DNA from: Euzebya pacifica
Lineage (GTDB): Bacteria; Actinomycetota; Nitriliruptoria; Euzebyales; Euzebyaceae
Assembly: GCF_003344865.1 (NCBI RefSeq)
Contig: NZ_CP031165.1
Location: 3,291,910 to 3,355,909, forward strand
DNA: 64,000 nucleotides
Direction: 5' to 3'
The notes under the pieces were generated by a model. That model did not search any database. It had not been told where the DNA came from and saw only the letters and a list, made by a program, of their open reading frames with translations. How positions within the stretch are numbered: position 1 is the first letter of the stretch; each line of letters opens with the position of its first letter. This document shows, piece after piece, positions 38,101 through 45,745 of this stretch. The position numbers were made by a program, and so were the translations under genes.

Positions 38101-38649
38101 CTCGGGGATGTCGTGGTCCTGCAGCTCCACGAAGTACCGGTCGCCGAACACCTCCTTGTACCAACCGATGGTGTCGCGGGCGTCGTCGCGCTTGTCGGCC
38201 AGCAGCTTCTGGTTGACCTCGCCACCGAGGCAGCCCGACAGCACGATGAGTCCCTCGCTGTGCTCCTCCAGCAGCTCGCGGTCGACACGCGGCTTGTACC
38301 AGTACCCCTCGGTGTAGGCGCGGGAGGACAGCTTCATCAGGTTGCGGTAGCCGACCTGGTTCTCGGCGATGACGGTGAGGTGGTAGTACCGCTTGCCCTC
38401 CAGCGTCAGCTCGGTGGTGTTGTGGCGCGGCCCGGGGGCCAGGTACAGCTCGCAGCCGATCAGGGGGTTGACCCCGTGCTTCTTGCCGGCCCGGTGGAAG
38501 TCGATGGCCCCGAACATGACGCCGTGGTCGGTCATCGCGCAGGCCGACATGCCCATCTGGGCGACCTTCTCCATCAGCTGGTTGACCCGGCTGGCGCCGT
38601 CGAGCATCGAGTACTCGGTGTGGACGTGGAGATGTGCGAAGTCGCCCAT
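35152..38649 (-). CDS. dnaE: DNA polymerase III subunit alpha
   Basis: A 1165-aa replicative polymerase of the DnaE1 type. The N-terminal PHP domain shows AHLHVHTEYSMLDGASR and MTDHGVMFGAIDFH. The polymerase active-site acids are in MPDIDMDFDERRR (bases 37402-37440), with GPGRGSAAGCAVSYV before it. LYRPGPMSANL, YQEQVQKIAQKIAGFTLGQA and an OB-fold near the C-terminus (VAGLLTSVTKKF) complete the usual order. ATG at 38649 is chosen since MGDFAHLHVHTEY matches the family start; an open extension of 42 codons upstream is basic and not family-like. Confidence 0.97.
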   Translation of the reverse strand: MGDFAHLHVHTEYSMLDGASRVNQLMEKVAQMGMSACAMTDHGVMFGAIDFHRAGKKHGVNPLIGCELYLAPGPRHNTTELTLEGKRYYHLTVIAENQVGYRNLMKLSSRAYTEGYWYKPRVDRELLEEHSEGLIVLSGCLGGEVNQKLLADKRDDARDTIGWYKEVFGDRYFVELQDHDIPEQHATNGHLIDLAGKLDVGLVVTNDSHYTEQADYDAHDALLCVQTQSLKADTDRFKFHNDQFYVKPAEQMQSLFPDHPETWKNTLLIAERCNVEFDFDTMHLPKFPCPPGHDEKSLLREKVRVGAVRRYGAEDNSTSYDGLRDEVRQRLEYELGVIEQMGFSAYFLIVADMIEHARNVGIRVGPGRGSAAGCAVSYVTGITDLDPIHHGLLFERFLNPERISMPDIDMDFDERRRVEMIRYTADKYGQDHVAQIVTFQTIKAKQAIKDATRVLGLPYSFGDRLCKMFPPAVQGKEAPLDDALEQSGELKDAATKDPDGRKVIALAKGLEGLRRQHSIHAAGVVIADEPITDIVPTLQVDGNGEVVTQYDGRQVEDLGLLKMDFLGLRNLTIISDALEHIEATTGETVDIDHLPLDDEKTYALISSGDTDGVFQLESSGYKALCRLMKPDRFEDITALGALYRPGPMSANLHTEYANRKNGLAKVTYIHEDVTEILEESYGLLIYQEQVQKIAQKIAGFTLGQADMIRKAIGKKLKDKMDALKGDFVDGTVASGYDKKLGVDLWAQIEGFASYAFNKSHSAAYGMVTYQTAWLKAHYPVEYMAALLTSVKNNKDKLPTALHSCRTMGVEVLVPDINDSMINFAPVIGVDEDGNKTRPRQIRFGMSAVRNVGEAVVSEIIRARNSNGLFTDFHDFVDKVPIGVLNKRTIESLVKAGGFESLGHTRKGLQMVVEPIIDNALTIKRKEEEGQYDLFGGLGGGSDDADNSVTVDIPEMEYDRKEKLNAEREMLGLYVSDHPLLGLERALFDLASAPIPSLQEAKGGAEATIAGLLTSVTKKFTKKGETYVVGTVEDLAGGIEVMFFPSCYQTYADLLVEDEILVVQGRLDDGRDSMQVIADRVSRPDLSEATGAPIQLKLDPRQCAPELIGRLKGVLVEHAGAVPVMLTVANGGPRVTELVVPESLAVTRSPGLFAELKMLLGAEAVR

Positions 38650-38743
38650 GTGCGCAAAGACCTTCCCGCGGGTGGTTGTCCCCCTCGAACGGCGCGACGA
38701 GGGTCCGCGAATTACACGGATGGAGTTCGTGGGGGAAGCGCTT

Positions 38744-38760
38744 CGGACGGTACCCGTCCG
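38744..38760 (-). terminator. Hairpin downstream of the PLP lyase gene
   Basis: CGGACGG-TAC-CCGTCCG, a perfect 7-bp stem, 40 bases beyond the stop at 38800 in the intergenic gap before dnaE. It may end the lyase transcript; no U-tract. Confidence 0.4.
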
Positions 38761-38799
38761 GGCCGGGGTGGACAAGGGCGAACCCGTGCCCTCCCCGGG

Positions 38800-40029
38800 T
38801 CACGAGGAGACGGTCTCCAGCGGTCGGTCGACGGGCGCGGAGACCTGCAGGGCACGGGTCAGGTCTCGCCACAGGTCATCGGGGTGCTCGATGCCGACCG
38901 ACACGCGCAGGAGGTCCTCGCCGATGCCGTGTTCGTCACGCGCGTCCGCGGCCACGACCCGGTGGGTCAGGCCCGCCGGGTGCTGGATCAGCGTGTCGAC
39001 CGACCCGAGGCTGACCGCCGGCGTGATCAGCTCGACGGCCGCAACGATCCGGGCCGCCCGGGCATGTCCGCCCCGGACGCGGAACGCGATCATCTGGCCG
39101 GGACCGGCCATCTGCCGCGGGATCAGGCCCAGCGGATCCTGACCGGGGAGGGAGGGATGGCGGACGTCGACCACGTCGGGGTGCAGGGCGAGCCGCTGCG
39201 CGAGGGCACACGCGCTGTCCTGGGCGGCGTGGACACGCAGGGCGAGGGTCGGCAGCCCGCGGTGCAGCAGCCATGCCGCCTGCGGGTCCAGCAGGGCGCC
39301 GGTGAGGATGCGGACCTGGCGCAACGGCTGGGCGAGGGCCTCGCTGCAGGCCACCACTCCCCCGGTGACGTCGCCGTGGCCACCCAGCGCCTTGGTCGCG
39401 GAGTGGATCGCGTAGGCGGCGCCGTGGTCCAGCGGGTTCTGCAGGACGGGCGTGGCGAAGGTGTTGTCCACCGCGACGGGCACGGTGCCCGCCTGCGCCA
39501 CGACGTCGGCGATGTCGACGGTCGCGAGGGTCGGGTTGGCCGGCGTCTCCAGCAGGACCAGCCCGGTGTCGGGACGGATGGCCCCGGCGACGTCCTCGGG
39601 TCGGGCCCACGTCACGCTGCCACCGAGCAGCCCGGTCGCCAGCAGGTGGTCGGTGCCGCCGTAGATCGGGCGGACGGCGACGACATGGTCCCCGCCTCCC
39701 AGGCGAGCAGCCATGACGGTGGCGGTGATGGCGGCCATGCCCGAGGAGAACGCAACCGCGGTGTCGGCGTGCTCGAGCCCGGCAACGGCGTCCTCCCAGC
39801 GGGCGACCGTCGGGTTGTGCAGCCGCTGGTAGACGGGGTTCTCCGCGATCCGTGCGCCGCCCGCGAGCTGGTCGAGCGAGGCGGTGCCCCCATCGAGGCT
39901 GGTCAGCGGGTACGTGGTGCTGCGGTCCAACGGCGGGGTGTGGACTCCCAGGGACCGCAGCTGATCGCGGCCCGCGTGCACGGTGCGGGTCAGGACATGG
40001 TCGACGGCATCAGGTTCGGCGTGGCTCAT
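38800..40029 (-). CDS. Cys/Met-metabolism PLP enzyme, methionine gamma-lyase-like
   Basis: A 409-aa fold-type I enzyme of the cystathionine gamma-synthase/lyase family. Seen: TPPLDRSTTYPLTSL, AENPVYQRLHNPTV (PLP-phosphate Tyr and Arg), AVAFSSGMAAITATVMA, VPVAVDNTFATPVLQNPLD and the Schiff-base lysine in SATKALGGHGDVTGG. The C-terminal VSLGSVDTLIQHPA is typical. Alternative ATG at 40038 is three codons upstream. A divergent Lrp-type regulator argues for methionine gamma-lyase controlled by its substrate, as in mdeA-mdeR pairs; cystathionine gamma-lyase is the alternative. Confidence 0.88.
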   Translation of the reverse strand: MSHAEPDAVDHVLTRTVHAGRDQLRSLGVHTPPLDRSTTYPLTSLDGGTASLDQLAGGARIAENPVYQRLHNPTVARWEDAVAGLEHADTAVAFSSGMAAITATVMAARLGGGDHVVAVRPIYGGTDHLLATGLLGGSVTWARPEDVAGAIRPDTGLVLLETPANPTLATVDIADVVAQAGTVPVAVDNTFATPVLQNPLDHGAAYAIHSATKALGGHGDVTGGVVACSEALAQPLRQVRILTGALLDPQAAWLLHRGLPTLALRVHAAQDSACALAQRLALHPDVVDVRHPSLPGQDPLGLIPRQMAGPGQMIAFRVRGGHARAARIVAAVELITPAVSLGSVDTLIQHPAGLTHRVVAADARDEHGIGEDLLRVSVGIEHPDDLWRDLTRALQVSAPVDRPLETVSS

Positions 40030-40066
40030 GATCTCCATGATCCTGTGCGACCCCACCCGTCGTCCA

Positions 40067-40090
40067 TCGAATAGTTCACGGTATGTTCGA
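40067..40090. promoter_or_regulatory. Lrp promoter and candidate operator between divergent genes
   Basis: Dyad TCGAA-n14-TTCGA at 40067-40090 overlaps TATGTT (40082-40087), a -10-like box six bases before the regulator's ATG at 40094. Lrp/AsnC proteins usually bind such short degenerate dyads and repress themselves, so this may control both divergent genes. Confidence 0.5.
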
Positions 40091-40093
40091 CCC

Positions 40094-40570
40094 ATGCGCG
40101 ATCTCGATCGAACTGACTTCGACCTGCTGGCCCTCCTGCAGAACGATGCACGGACGCCGAACAAGGAGTTGGCCCGTCGGGTCGGACTGGCCCCGTCCAC
40201 GTGCCTCGGCCGGGTGCGGCACCTGGAGGAACGTGGGGCCTTCGAGGGGTTCCATGCCCGCGTCGACCCGCACGTCCTCGGGGTGGGCCTGCAGGCGCTG
40301 GTGGGCGTCAGGTTGACCCAGCACACCCGCGACGTCGTCGAGGCCTTCCAGCAGCACGCCGACGCCCTGCGGGAGGTGGTCGGGGTGTGGCACGTGTCCG
40401 GCGCGAGGGACTTCCTGGTCCATGTCGTGCTGCGGGATGCCGACCACCTGCGCGACTTCACCATGGACGCGTTCACGTCGTGGCCCCACATCGACAGCAT
40501 CGAGACGTCGATGGTCTTCAGCCACACCCGGCGGGCTGCGTGGCCGAACCTCCAGGAGCCCGAGTCCTGA
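40094..40570 (+). CDS. Lrp/AsnC-family transcriptional regulator
   Basis: A 158-aa regulator. Residues 1-55 are the winged helix-turn-helix (LDRTDFDLLALLQNDAR, NKELARRVGLAPSTCLGRVR) and 65-150 the ligand-binding RAM domain (LGVGLQALVGVRL, VVGVWHVSGARDFLVHVVL). ATG at 40094 follows TATGTT by six bases with no ribosome site, so the mRNA is probably leaderless. It faces the PLP lyase gene and probably responds to its amino-acid substrate. Confidence 0.93.
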   Translation: MRDLDRTDFDLLALLQNDARTPNKELARRVGLAPSTCLGRVRHLEERGAFEGFHARVDPHVLGVGLQALVGVRLTQHTRDVVEAFQQHADALREVVGVWHVSGARDFLVHVVLRDADHLRDFTMDAFTSWPHIDSIETSMVFSHTRRAAWPNLQEPES

Positions 40571-40670
40571 CCACGACCGGTTTCCGCTGTCCCTCCTCGG
40601 GTACCCGTCTGGTCGACTGCAACCCGCGACGACCGCACCGCACGACCGCACGTACGACCAGGAGTGACCC

Positions 40671-40913
40671 ATGAGCGAACGACTCGATCCCGAACGACCG
40701 GCGGACGAGGACGTCGACGCCACCTATCCCGACGCCGACCAGCAGGAGGGCGTGCACCTGCTGGCCAACCAGGCCGCCGATCGGCTTGCCGACAGGGGCT
40801 TCACCCGGGAGCAGGTCTTCGAGTGGGCGGCCGCCTACGTCGAACGGGAGGGTGTCGGGACCGTCGACGGCCTGATCGCCTTCATCCGCCAGAAGGAGTC
40901 CAACGACACCTGA
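40671..40913 (+). CDS. Small acidic hypothetical protein
   Basis: An 80-aa protein with a disordered acidic N-terminus (RPADEDVDATYPDADQQEG) and a helical C-terminal part (HLLANQAADRLADRGF, EQVFEWAAAYVEREGV, VDGLIAFIRQKE). AGGAGTGA lies upstream of the ATG at suitable spacing. No enzyme motif, no membrane segment. Function unknown. Confidence 0.65.
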   Translation: MSERLDPERPADEDVDATYPDADQQEGVHLLANQAADRLADRGFTREQVFEWAAAYVEREGVGTVDGLIAFIRQKESNDT

Positions 40914-40973
40914 CCGGTCCCTGCACCGCATGGCGGCCCCGGGTCGCCGCTGCCTCGTGTCACCATCCACGGG

Positions 40974-41582
40974 GTGTCGAACCACGAGATCACCGGCCTC
41001 GCCCGGCCCCTGACCCTCGAGGTCGATCGGATCAAGGGGTCCCGCTTCATCGGTGATGCGGCCCCGGTGGGCGACGACGACGCGGCCCTGGCCTTCGTGG
41101 CCAGCATCCGCGACCGCGAGCCGTCGGCGACCCATCACTGCTGGGCGTTTCGCCTGGCGGAGGGACGCGAACGGTCCAGCGACGACGGGGAACCGGGCGG
41201 GACGGCCGGTGCGCCGATCCTGCGGCGCATCGGTGGAGCGGGGCTGTCGGACGTGGTGGTCGTCGTGACGCGCTACTACGGGGGGACCAAGCTCGGGACC
41301 GGCGGGTTGGTTCGGGCCTACGGCGGGTGTGCCGGCGCGGTGCTGGACGCAGCGGACCGGGTCGTGCGTCCGCGCGTTGCGGTGTTCGTCATCGACCACC
41401 CCTACGACCTCTCCGGCCCGGTGGAGGGAGTGCTGGCCGGGCACGACGCCACCGTCACCGACGCCGACTACGGCGCAGCGGTACGGCTACGGGTGTCCCT
41501 GCCGCTGGCACGTGTCGACGGTTTCCCCGAGGCGCTGCTGGAGGCCACGGCCGGACGGGTCGAGGCGCATCCCGTCGGCTGA
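40974..41582 (+). CDS. IMPACT/YigZ family protein
   Basis: A 202-aa protein with the UPF0029 signature VVVVTRYYGGTKLGTGGLVR and the preceding THHCWAFRL and SSDDGEPGGTAGAPIL. The C-terminal ferredoxin-like part (DHPYDLSGPVEGVLAGHD to EAHPVG) is present. Bacterial YigZ proteins are conserved but of unclear role; the eukaryotic relative IMPACT binds the translation regulator GCN1. GTG at 40974 lacks a ribosome site. Confidence 0.92.
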   Translation: MSNHEITGLARPLTLEVDRIKGSRFIGDAAPVGDDDAALAFVASIRDREPSATHHCWAFRLAEGRERSSDDGEPGGTAGAPILRRIGGAGLSDVVVVVTRYYGGTKLGTGGLVRAYGGCAGAVLDAADRVVRPRVAVFVIDHPYDLSGPVEGVLAGHDATVTDADYGAAVRLRVSLPLARVDGFPEALLEATAGRVEAHPVG

Positions 41583-41710
41583 GCCGCCGCGCGAGGACCG
41601 GACGCACGTCCTTTCCGGTGCCGTGGCGACCTGAGGCAATATGGGAGCGCACCGGCGGGGTGCCATGACCGCTGGTTGTCCTGCCCTGTCCCCGAATCCT
41701 GGATGATCCG

Positions 41711-42805
41711 TTGCGCCTGCGACCACTCCTGACCCTGCTCCTGCTCGTTTCGCTCCTCGCCGCCTGCGGTGGGGGCGACCCCGAGGTCGAGGCGACCGAG
41801 ACCCCCGTCGCCGAGGTCACCTCCGAGCCCGAGCCCGAACCCACCGAGGAGCCGACCAAGAAGCCGACTCCGGAGGCGACGGAGGAACCCGGTCCCGTGG
41901 CCCCGTTGACCGGGGAGGACATCGAGGACGAGGCCCTGTTCGACCTGTCCGTCGTCGCGGTCAAGATCGACAACGACATCGATGCGCGACCGCAGGTCGG
42001 TCTCGCCGACGCCGACGTCGTGATCGTCGAACCGATCGAGGGGCTGACGCGCCTCGTCGCCATCCTCCACTCCGACGGCAGCGGCGAGGTCGGTCCGGTC
42101 CGGAGCGGCCGACGGGTCGACCCCCAGCTGTTCGGGGCCTTCGAACCGATCTTCGCGTTCTCTGGAGCAGCCGGCCCCAACTACCCGGCCATCGACGGTG
42201 GGTTCTCCAACACCGTCGTCAACGACCGCAACCAGGCCGGCTGGCGTCGCGAGGGGACCCGCTCGGCACCGCACAACCTGTTCATCCCGCTGGAGACCAT
42301 CCGCGAGCGGTTCCCCGACGCCACGGGTCCCGGCGCCACCCCGGTGTTCGCCTTCGACGAGGCCACCCCCGCGGGCGGCACGGCCACTGACGGGTTCACC
42401 GTCGACTACGGCCGGTTCCGCACCCAGAGCGGCTGGACGTGGTCCGACGACGGGTGGGTCCGCTCCCAGGACGGCACTCCCCACCTGTCGGGCGAACCGG
42501 ACCGCAACGTCGAGGGTGCCCCGATCGTGGCCGCCAACGTCGTCGTGCTGACCGTCGAGACCACCGGCAGCCAGGCCGAACCCGTCGTCGTGCTCGGCGA
42601 GGGCCCCGCCCGCATCCATCGTGACGGGCAGGTCTTCGAGGGCACCTGGTCCAAGCCGACGGCCGAGGACCAGTACCGGTTCACGACCGCCGACGGCAGC
42701 GACCTGCCGCTCGCGCCCGGGGCGACGTGGCTGGAGATCCACCCGACCAGCGGCACCTACGTCCCCGGTGTGCCGGTCGTGGAGACCGACGCGACCGAGG
42801 GGTAG
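41711..42805 (+). CDS. DUF3048 lipoprotein (YerB-like)
   Basis: A 364-aa lipoprotein: LLTLLLLVSLLAAC gives a lipobox with Cys19, followed by a Pro/Glu/Thr-rich spacer to about residue 60. The DUF3048 core shows VVAVKIDNDIDARPQVGLAD, ADVVIVEPIEGLTRLVAIL, GPVRSGRRVDPQL and SAPHNLFIP, and the C-terminal beta domain ends with PGATWLEIHPTSGTYVPG. It should be anchored outside the cytoplasmic membrane. The function of the family is unknown. The TTG start at 41711 is chosen because it gives a full signal peptide. Confidence 0.88.
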   Translation: MRLRPLLTLLLLVSLLAACGGGDPEVEATETPVAEVTSEPEPEPTEEPTKKPTPEATEEPGPVAPLTGEDIEDEALFDLSVVAVKIDNDIDARPQVGLADADVVIVEPIEGLTRLVAILHSDGSGEVGPVRSGRRVDPQLFGAFEPIFAFSGAAGPNYPAIDGGFSNTVVNDRNQAGWRREGTRSAPHNLFIPLETIRERFPDATGPGATPVFAFDEATPAGGTATDGFTVDYGRFRTQSGWTWSDDGWVRSQDGTPHLSGEPDRNVEGAPIVAANVVVLTVETTGSQAEPVVVLGEGPARIHRDGQVFEGTWSKPTAEDQYRFTTADGSDLPLAPGATWLEIHPTSGTYVPGVPVVETDATEG

Positions 42806-42833
42806 CCCGCGCGTCGGTCCCCGGCGGCGACGG

Positions 42834-44060
42834 TCAGTCCAGGACGGTGAACGTCACCCCGGCGGCGGCCGGCAGACGACGCAGCAAGCTGTCGCCCAGC
42901 GCCGCCCCGGGGGTCCAGTGCCCGCCGCCGACGGTCGCCTCGCCGGCGGCCAGGGCGAGGGCGGTCTCGCCCAGCATGCGCGAGGTGGCGCCGTAGCCGG
43001 GGTCGCGATCGCCGAGCACGCGGGTCCGCAGGGTCGTCCCCGACGCCGGGTCCTCCGCGACGAAGCGGACGTCGAAGAACCCCTTTTCCTGGGCGTCGGG
43101 TGAGGGGCCGGTCCCCGGGTCGGGGAGGACTCGCTCGAGCAGCTTGCGTGTGGGCGCTGCGGCCGAGAGCAGGCCGCCCACGACACCGCCGACCGACATC
43201 CCGACGCCGATGCCGGCAGCCGTCAGCGCACCGACCGGCCCGCTGCCGGTCAGCATCGCCTCGTCGTAGCGGAAGTCCGTCCCCCACGGGTGGCCGAGCA
43301 AGGCATGGGTCCGCCTGACCACCCGGGTGTTGACCGGCGACATGGGGAACGGCCCCGACCAGGCCCCGAAGTCGTCGTCGCGCTGGGGCAGCATCCGCTC
43401 GAGCCCGTCGGGCCCCTGCCGCTCCCCCACCGGGTTCAGGCCGTAGGGGTCACGCAGCAGGCTGCGCGTGTCGCTGTCGGTCACGGCCTCGCCGAGGATG
43501 TTGACCATGCTGGCGACCGTCCCGCCGCTCGCCGCCCCACGGGCCGCCTTGAGCCGCCCGTGCACGACCGCGGCGGGGGCACCGTGGCGGTCCTGCATGA
43601 CCTGCTGGGTGAACACCACCCCGAGGTCGAAGGGGATGGAGTCGAACCCGCACGCGTGGAGTATCCGCGCCCCCGACGCCTCCGCGTCGGCCTGATGGGC
43701 GTCGATCATGCGCCGCATCCACTGCAGCTCACCGGTCAGGTCGCAGTAGTCGGTGCCCTCCTCGGCGCACGCGGCGACCAGGTCGGTGCCGTGCACGGCG
43801 TAGGGACCGACGGTGGTGCACACCACCCGGGTGTCGGCGGCCAGCGCCCGCATGACGTCGCGGTCGTGCGCATCGGCGACGACGATCGGCAGGTCCGGCA
43901 TGCCGAGGTCGCTGGCCACGCCGTCCAGCGCGTCGCGGCGACGCCCGCCGAGGGCCCACCGCAGGTCGGCGGGGGCATGGTCGCGGATGTGGGCGGCGAC
44001 GAGGCGGCCGGTGAATCCGGTGGCGCCCCACAGGACGAGGTCGTACGAACGGTCGGACAC
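42834..44060 (-). CDS. Saccharopine dehydrogenase-like oxidoreductase (trans-acting enoyl reductase family)
   Basis: A 408-aa protein with the Rossmann motif LVLWGATGFTGRLVAAHI at the N-terminus, then AGGRR-type LGGRRRDALDG, VCTTVGPYAVHGTDLVAAC and YCDLTGELQWMRRMID. This is the pattern of mycobacterial trans-acting enoyl reductase relatives (Rv2449c type), probably acting on a lipid; true saccharopine dehydrogenase activity is unlikely. A Gly/Ala-rich segment GVGMSVGGVVGGLLSAA could touch the membrane. GTG at 44060 is 30 bases from a TAGCCT box shared with the divergent gene. Confidence 0.85.
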   Translation of the reverse strand: MSDRSYDLVLWGATGFTGRLVAAHIRDHAPADLRWALGGRRRDALDGVASDLGMPDLPIVVADAHDRDVMRALAADTRVVCTTVGPYAVHGTDLVAACAEEGTDYCDLTGELQWMRRMIDAHQADAEASGARILHACGFDSIPFDLGVVFTQQVMQDRHGAPAAVVHGRLKAARGAASGGTVASMVNILGEAVTDSDTRSLLRDPYGLNPVGERQGPDGLERMLPQRDDDFGAWSGPFPMSPVNTRVVRRTHALLGHPWGTDFRYDEAMLTGSGPVGALTAAGIGVGMSVGGVVGGLLSAAAPTRKLLERVLPDPGTGPSPDAQEKGFFDVRFVAEDPASGTTLRTRVLGDRDPGYGATSRMLGETALALAAGEATVGGGHWTPGAALGDSLLRRLPAAAGVTFTVLD

Positions 44061-44089
44061 GGTGTCTCGCTCTCGGGTCGGGAGGCCAC

Positions 44090-44096
44090 TAGGCTA
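44090..44096. promoter_or_regulatory. Overlapping bidirectional -10 element
   Basis: TAGGCTA reads TAGGCT on plus and TAGCCT on minus, two TANNNT boxes sharing five bases. Divergent transcription of the reductase and ATPase genes from one opened region is likely. Confidence 0.4.
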
Positions 44097-44209
44097 TCGA
44101 CCGCACCATCCCGGGATCGCGCCCCGCCCCGTCGTCGCCGCCGCGTCGACCCGGCGCCCCCACCCGCCGCTGGACGGTGCGACGCCGAGGAGAAGGTCAG
44201 CTGCACGCC

Positions 44210-44812
44210 ATGACCCCGTTCGTGGGGCGTCGACGGGAGGTCGACGCCCTCACCGCGCGTGCCGTTGCAGGACTCGACGGCGAGTCAGGCGTCGTCGTCG
44301 TGGCCGGCCCGCCCGGCATCGGCAAGTCGACGCTGGTCGATGTGGTGCTGGCGCCGCTGCGCAGCCGGGACCCGATCGAGGTGCGGCACGCCCACCCGGA
44401 TGTGCCCGGGTGGGGGCTGGCCGCGCTGCGTGGCCTGATCCCTCCCGCGCTGGTTCCGCCCGCCCCGCACATCGTCGTGCTCGAGGACCTCGAGCGCCTG
44501 CCGTTGCCGGCGTTGCTGGCGCTGCCGGAGGCCGTCGAGGGGGTTCGCGCCGCTCGGCTGCTGGTCATCGCCCAGCTGTGCACGACCGAGGACACGCCCG
44601 CCGCCGTGCACCGGATGCTGGAGGATCCGCGCCTGGAGGTCACCCGGCTGCGTCCGCTGTCGTCGCGGGACGTCGAGGAGATGGTCGTCAGCGCCGGGCT
44701 CGGGGCGCCCGGAGGCCGGGTCAGCCGTGCCGTGCAACGGGCCACCGACGGCAACCCCGGCCTGGTGCGGGCCCTGGTCGACACGCTCGTCGCCGAGGGC
44801 GCCGCGAGCTGA
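44210..44812 (+). CDS. P-loop ATPase domain protein
   Basis: A 200-aa stand-alone AAA-like domain: FVGRRREVDALTARA, Walker A VVAGPPGIGKSTLVDVV, Walker B HIVVLEDLERLP, and the sensor-like ATDGNPGLVRALVDTL. This is the N-terminal ATPase part of LuxR/MalT-type or Orc1-like STAND proteins, but no helix-turn-helix or repeat region follows, so it is either a minimal version or a truncated gene. An in-frame GTG at 44177 would add 11 residues; ATG 44210 begins at the conserved FVGR box. Confidence 0.75.
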   Translation: MTPFVGRRREVDALTARAVAGLDGESGVVVVAGPPGIGKSTLVDVVLAPLRSRDPIEVRHAHPDVPGWGLAALRGLIPPALVPPAPHIVVLEDLERLPLPALLALPEAVEGVRAARLLVIAQLCTTEDTPAAVHRMLEDPRLEVTRLRPLSSRDVEEMVVSAGLGAPGGRVSRAVQRATDGNPGLVRALVDTLVAEGAAS

Positions 44813-44818
44813 GTCGGC

Positions 44819-45745
44819 CTATCCGGCGGCCCGCTGACGGGCGAGCTCGAGGTCGTCGGGCAGCGGCTCGGTGACCTCCACCCCTTCGCCCGTGATCGGG
44901 TGGGCGAACAACAGCCGCTTGGCGTGCAGCGCCTGGCGTTCCAGCCGCAGCCGTCGGCTCAGCACGGTGTTGGCGGCGTAGGCGATGTCGCCGGCGACGG
45001 GGCGACCCACCGCGCGCATGTGGACACGCACCTGGTGGGTGCGTCCGGTTTCGAGGGTCACCTCCAGCTCCGTGGTGTCGGTGACGGGGTGGTAGGTCTC
45101 GACCCGGTAGTGCGTGATGGCGTCCCGGCCGCCGTCGCCCGTGGTGAACGTCGTGCGGTTGCGGGGCGATCGCACGATGGGGGCGTCGATGCTGGCCTCG
45201 GCTGGGTCGGGCAGTCCCTCCACCAGCGCCCAGTAGGCCCGGTCGACGTCGTGGATGCGGAACATGGCCTTCAGGGCGAGCATGGCCTCGGGCGTCTTCG
45301 CCACGACCAGCAGACCGCTGGTGCCCCGGTCCAGCCGGTGCACGATCCCCGGCCGTTCGGGGTCCTCGCCCGGTGCGAGCGTCATGCCCTGGGCAAGCAA
45401 CGCGTCGACGAGGGTCGGGCCCCGCACGCCGGCGCCCGCGTGCACGACCAGGTCAGCGGGTTTCGCGACGACCGCGAGGTGGTCGTCCTCCCAGCGGACA
45501 GGGACCTCCGGCGGTGGTGCGATGACCACCGGCGCGGGGGTGCCGATCGTGATCGTCTGCCCCGTCTCCGGCTTCATCGACTTGTTGGCCGGTTCGCCGT
45601 CCACCGTCACGAGGCCGGCGTCGATCAGGCGTTGGACGTGGGCCCGGGACTCACCGAGGAGGGCGGCGAGGGCCTTGTCCAGTCGCTGGCCCGCGTGGTC
45701 GGCACCGACGACGCGAGTGGTCGCGTCCTCCACCGGGTCAGGCAT
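44819..45745 (-). CDS. rluD: RluD-type 23S rRNA pseudouridine synthase
   Basis: A 308-aa RluA/RluD-family enzyme with an N-terminal S4 RNA-binding domain (RLDKALAALLGESRAHVQRL) and a catalytic domain with Asp in PGIVHRLDRGTSGLLVVAKT. LETGRTHQVRVHMRAVGRPV and QALHAKRLLFAHPITGE are typical. It isomerises uridines in 23S rRNA; the exact positions are not readable. ATG at 45745 overlaps lspA by eight bases, the common lspA-rluD pair. Confidence 0.94.
   Translation of the reverse strand: MPDPVEDATTRVVGADHAGQRLDKALAALLGESRAHVQRLIDAGLVTVDGEPANKSMKPETGQTITIGTPAPVVIAPPPEVPVRWEDDHLAVVAKPADLVVHAGAGVRGPTLVDALLAQGMTLAPGEDPERPGIVHRLDRGTSGLLVVAKTPEAMLALKAMFRIHDVDRAYWALVEGLPDPAEASIDAPIVRSPRNRTTFTTGDGGRDAITHYRVETYHPVTDTTELEVTLETGRTHQVRVHMRAVGRPVAGDIAYAANTVLSRRLRLERQALHAKRLLFAHPITGEGVEVTEPLPDDLELARQRAAG

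Noticed and set aside
38650-38775. 42-codon N-terminal extension of dnaE
   Set aside because: Basic, Ser/Thr/Arg-rich and unlike DnaE starts, which begin just before the HLHVHTEYS motif.
35135-38872. Another-frame 1245-codon open frame over dnaE
   Set aside because: It is Arg/Pro/Gly-rich shadow sequence caused by high third-position GC; dnaE in the other frame has all catalytic motifs.
41711-42805. DUF3048 protein as an L,D-transpeptidase
   Set aside because: No YkuD catalytic His/Cys motif; the DUF3048 pattern fits throughout.
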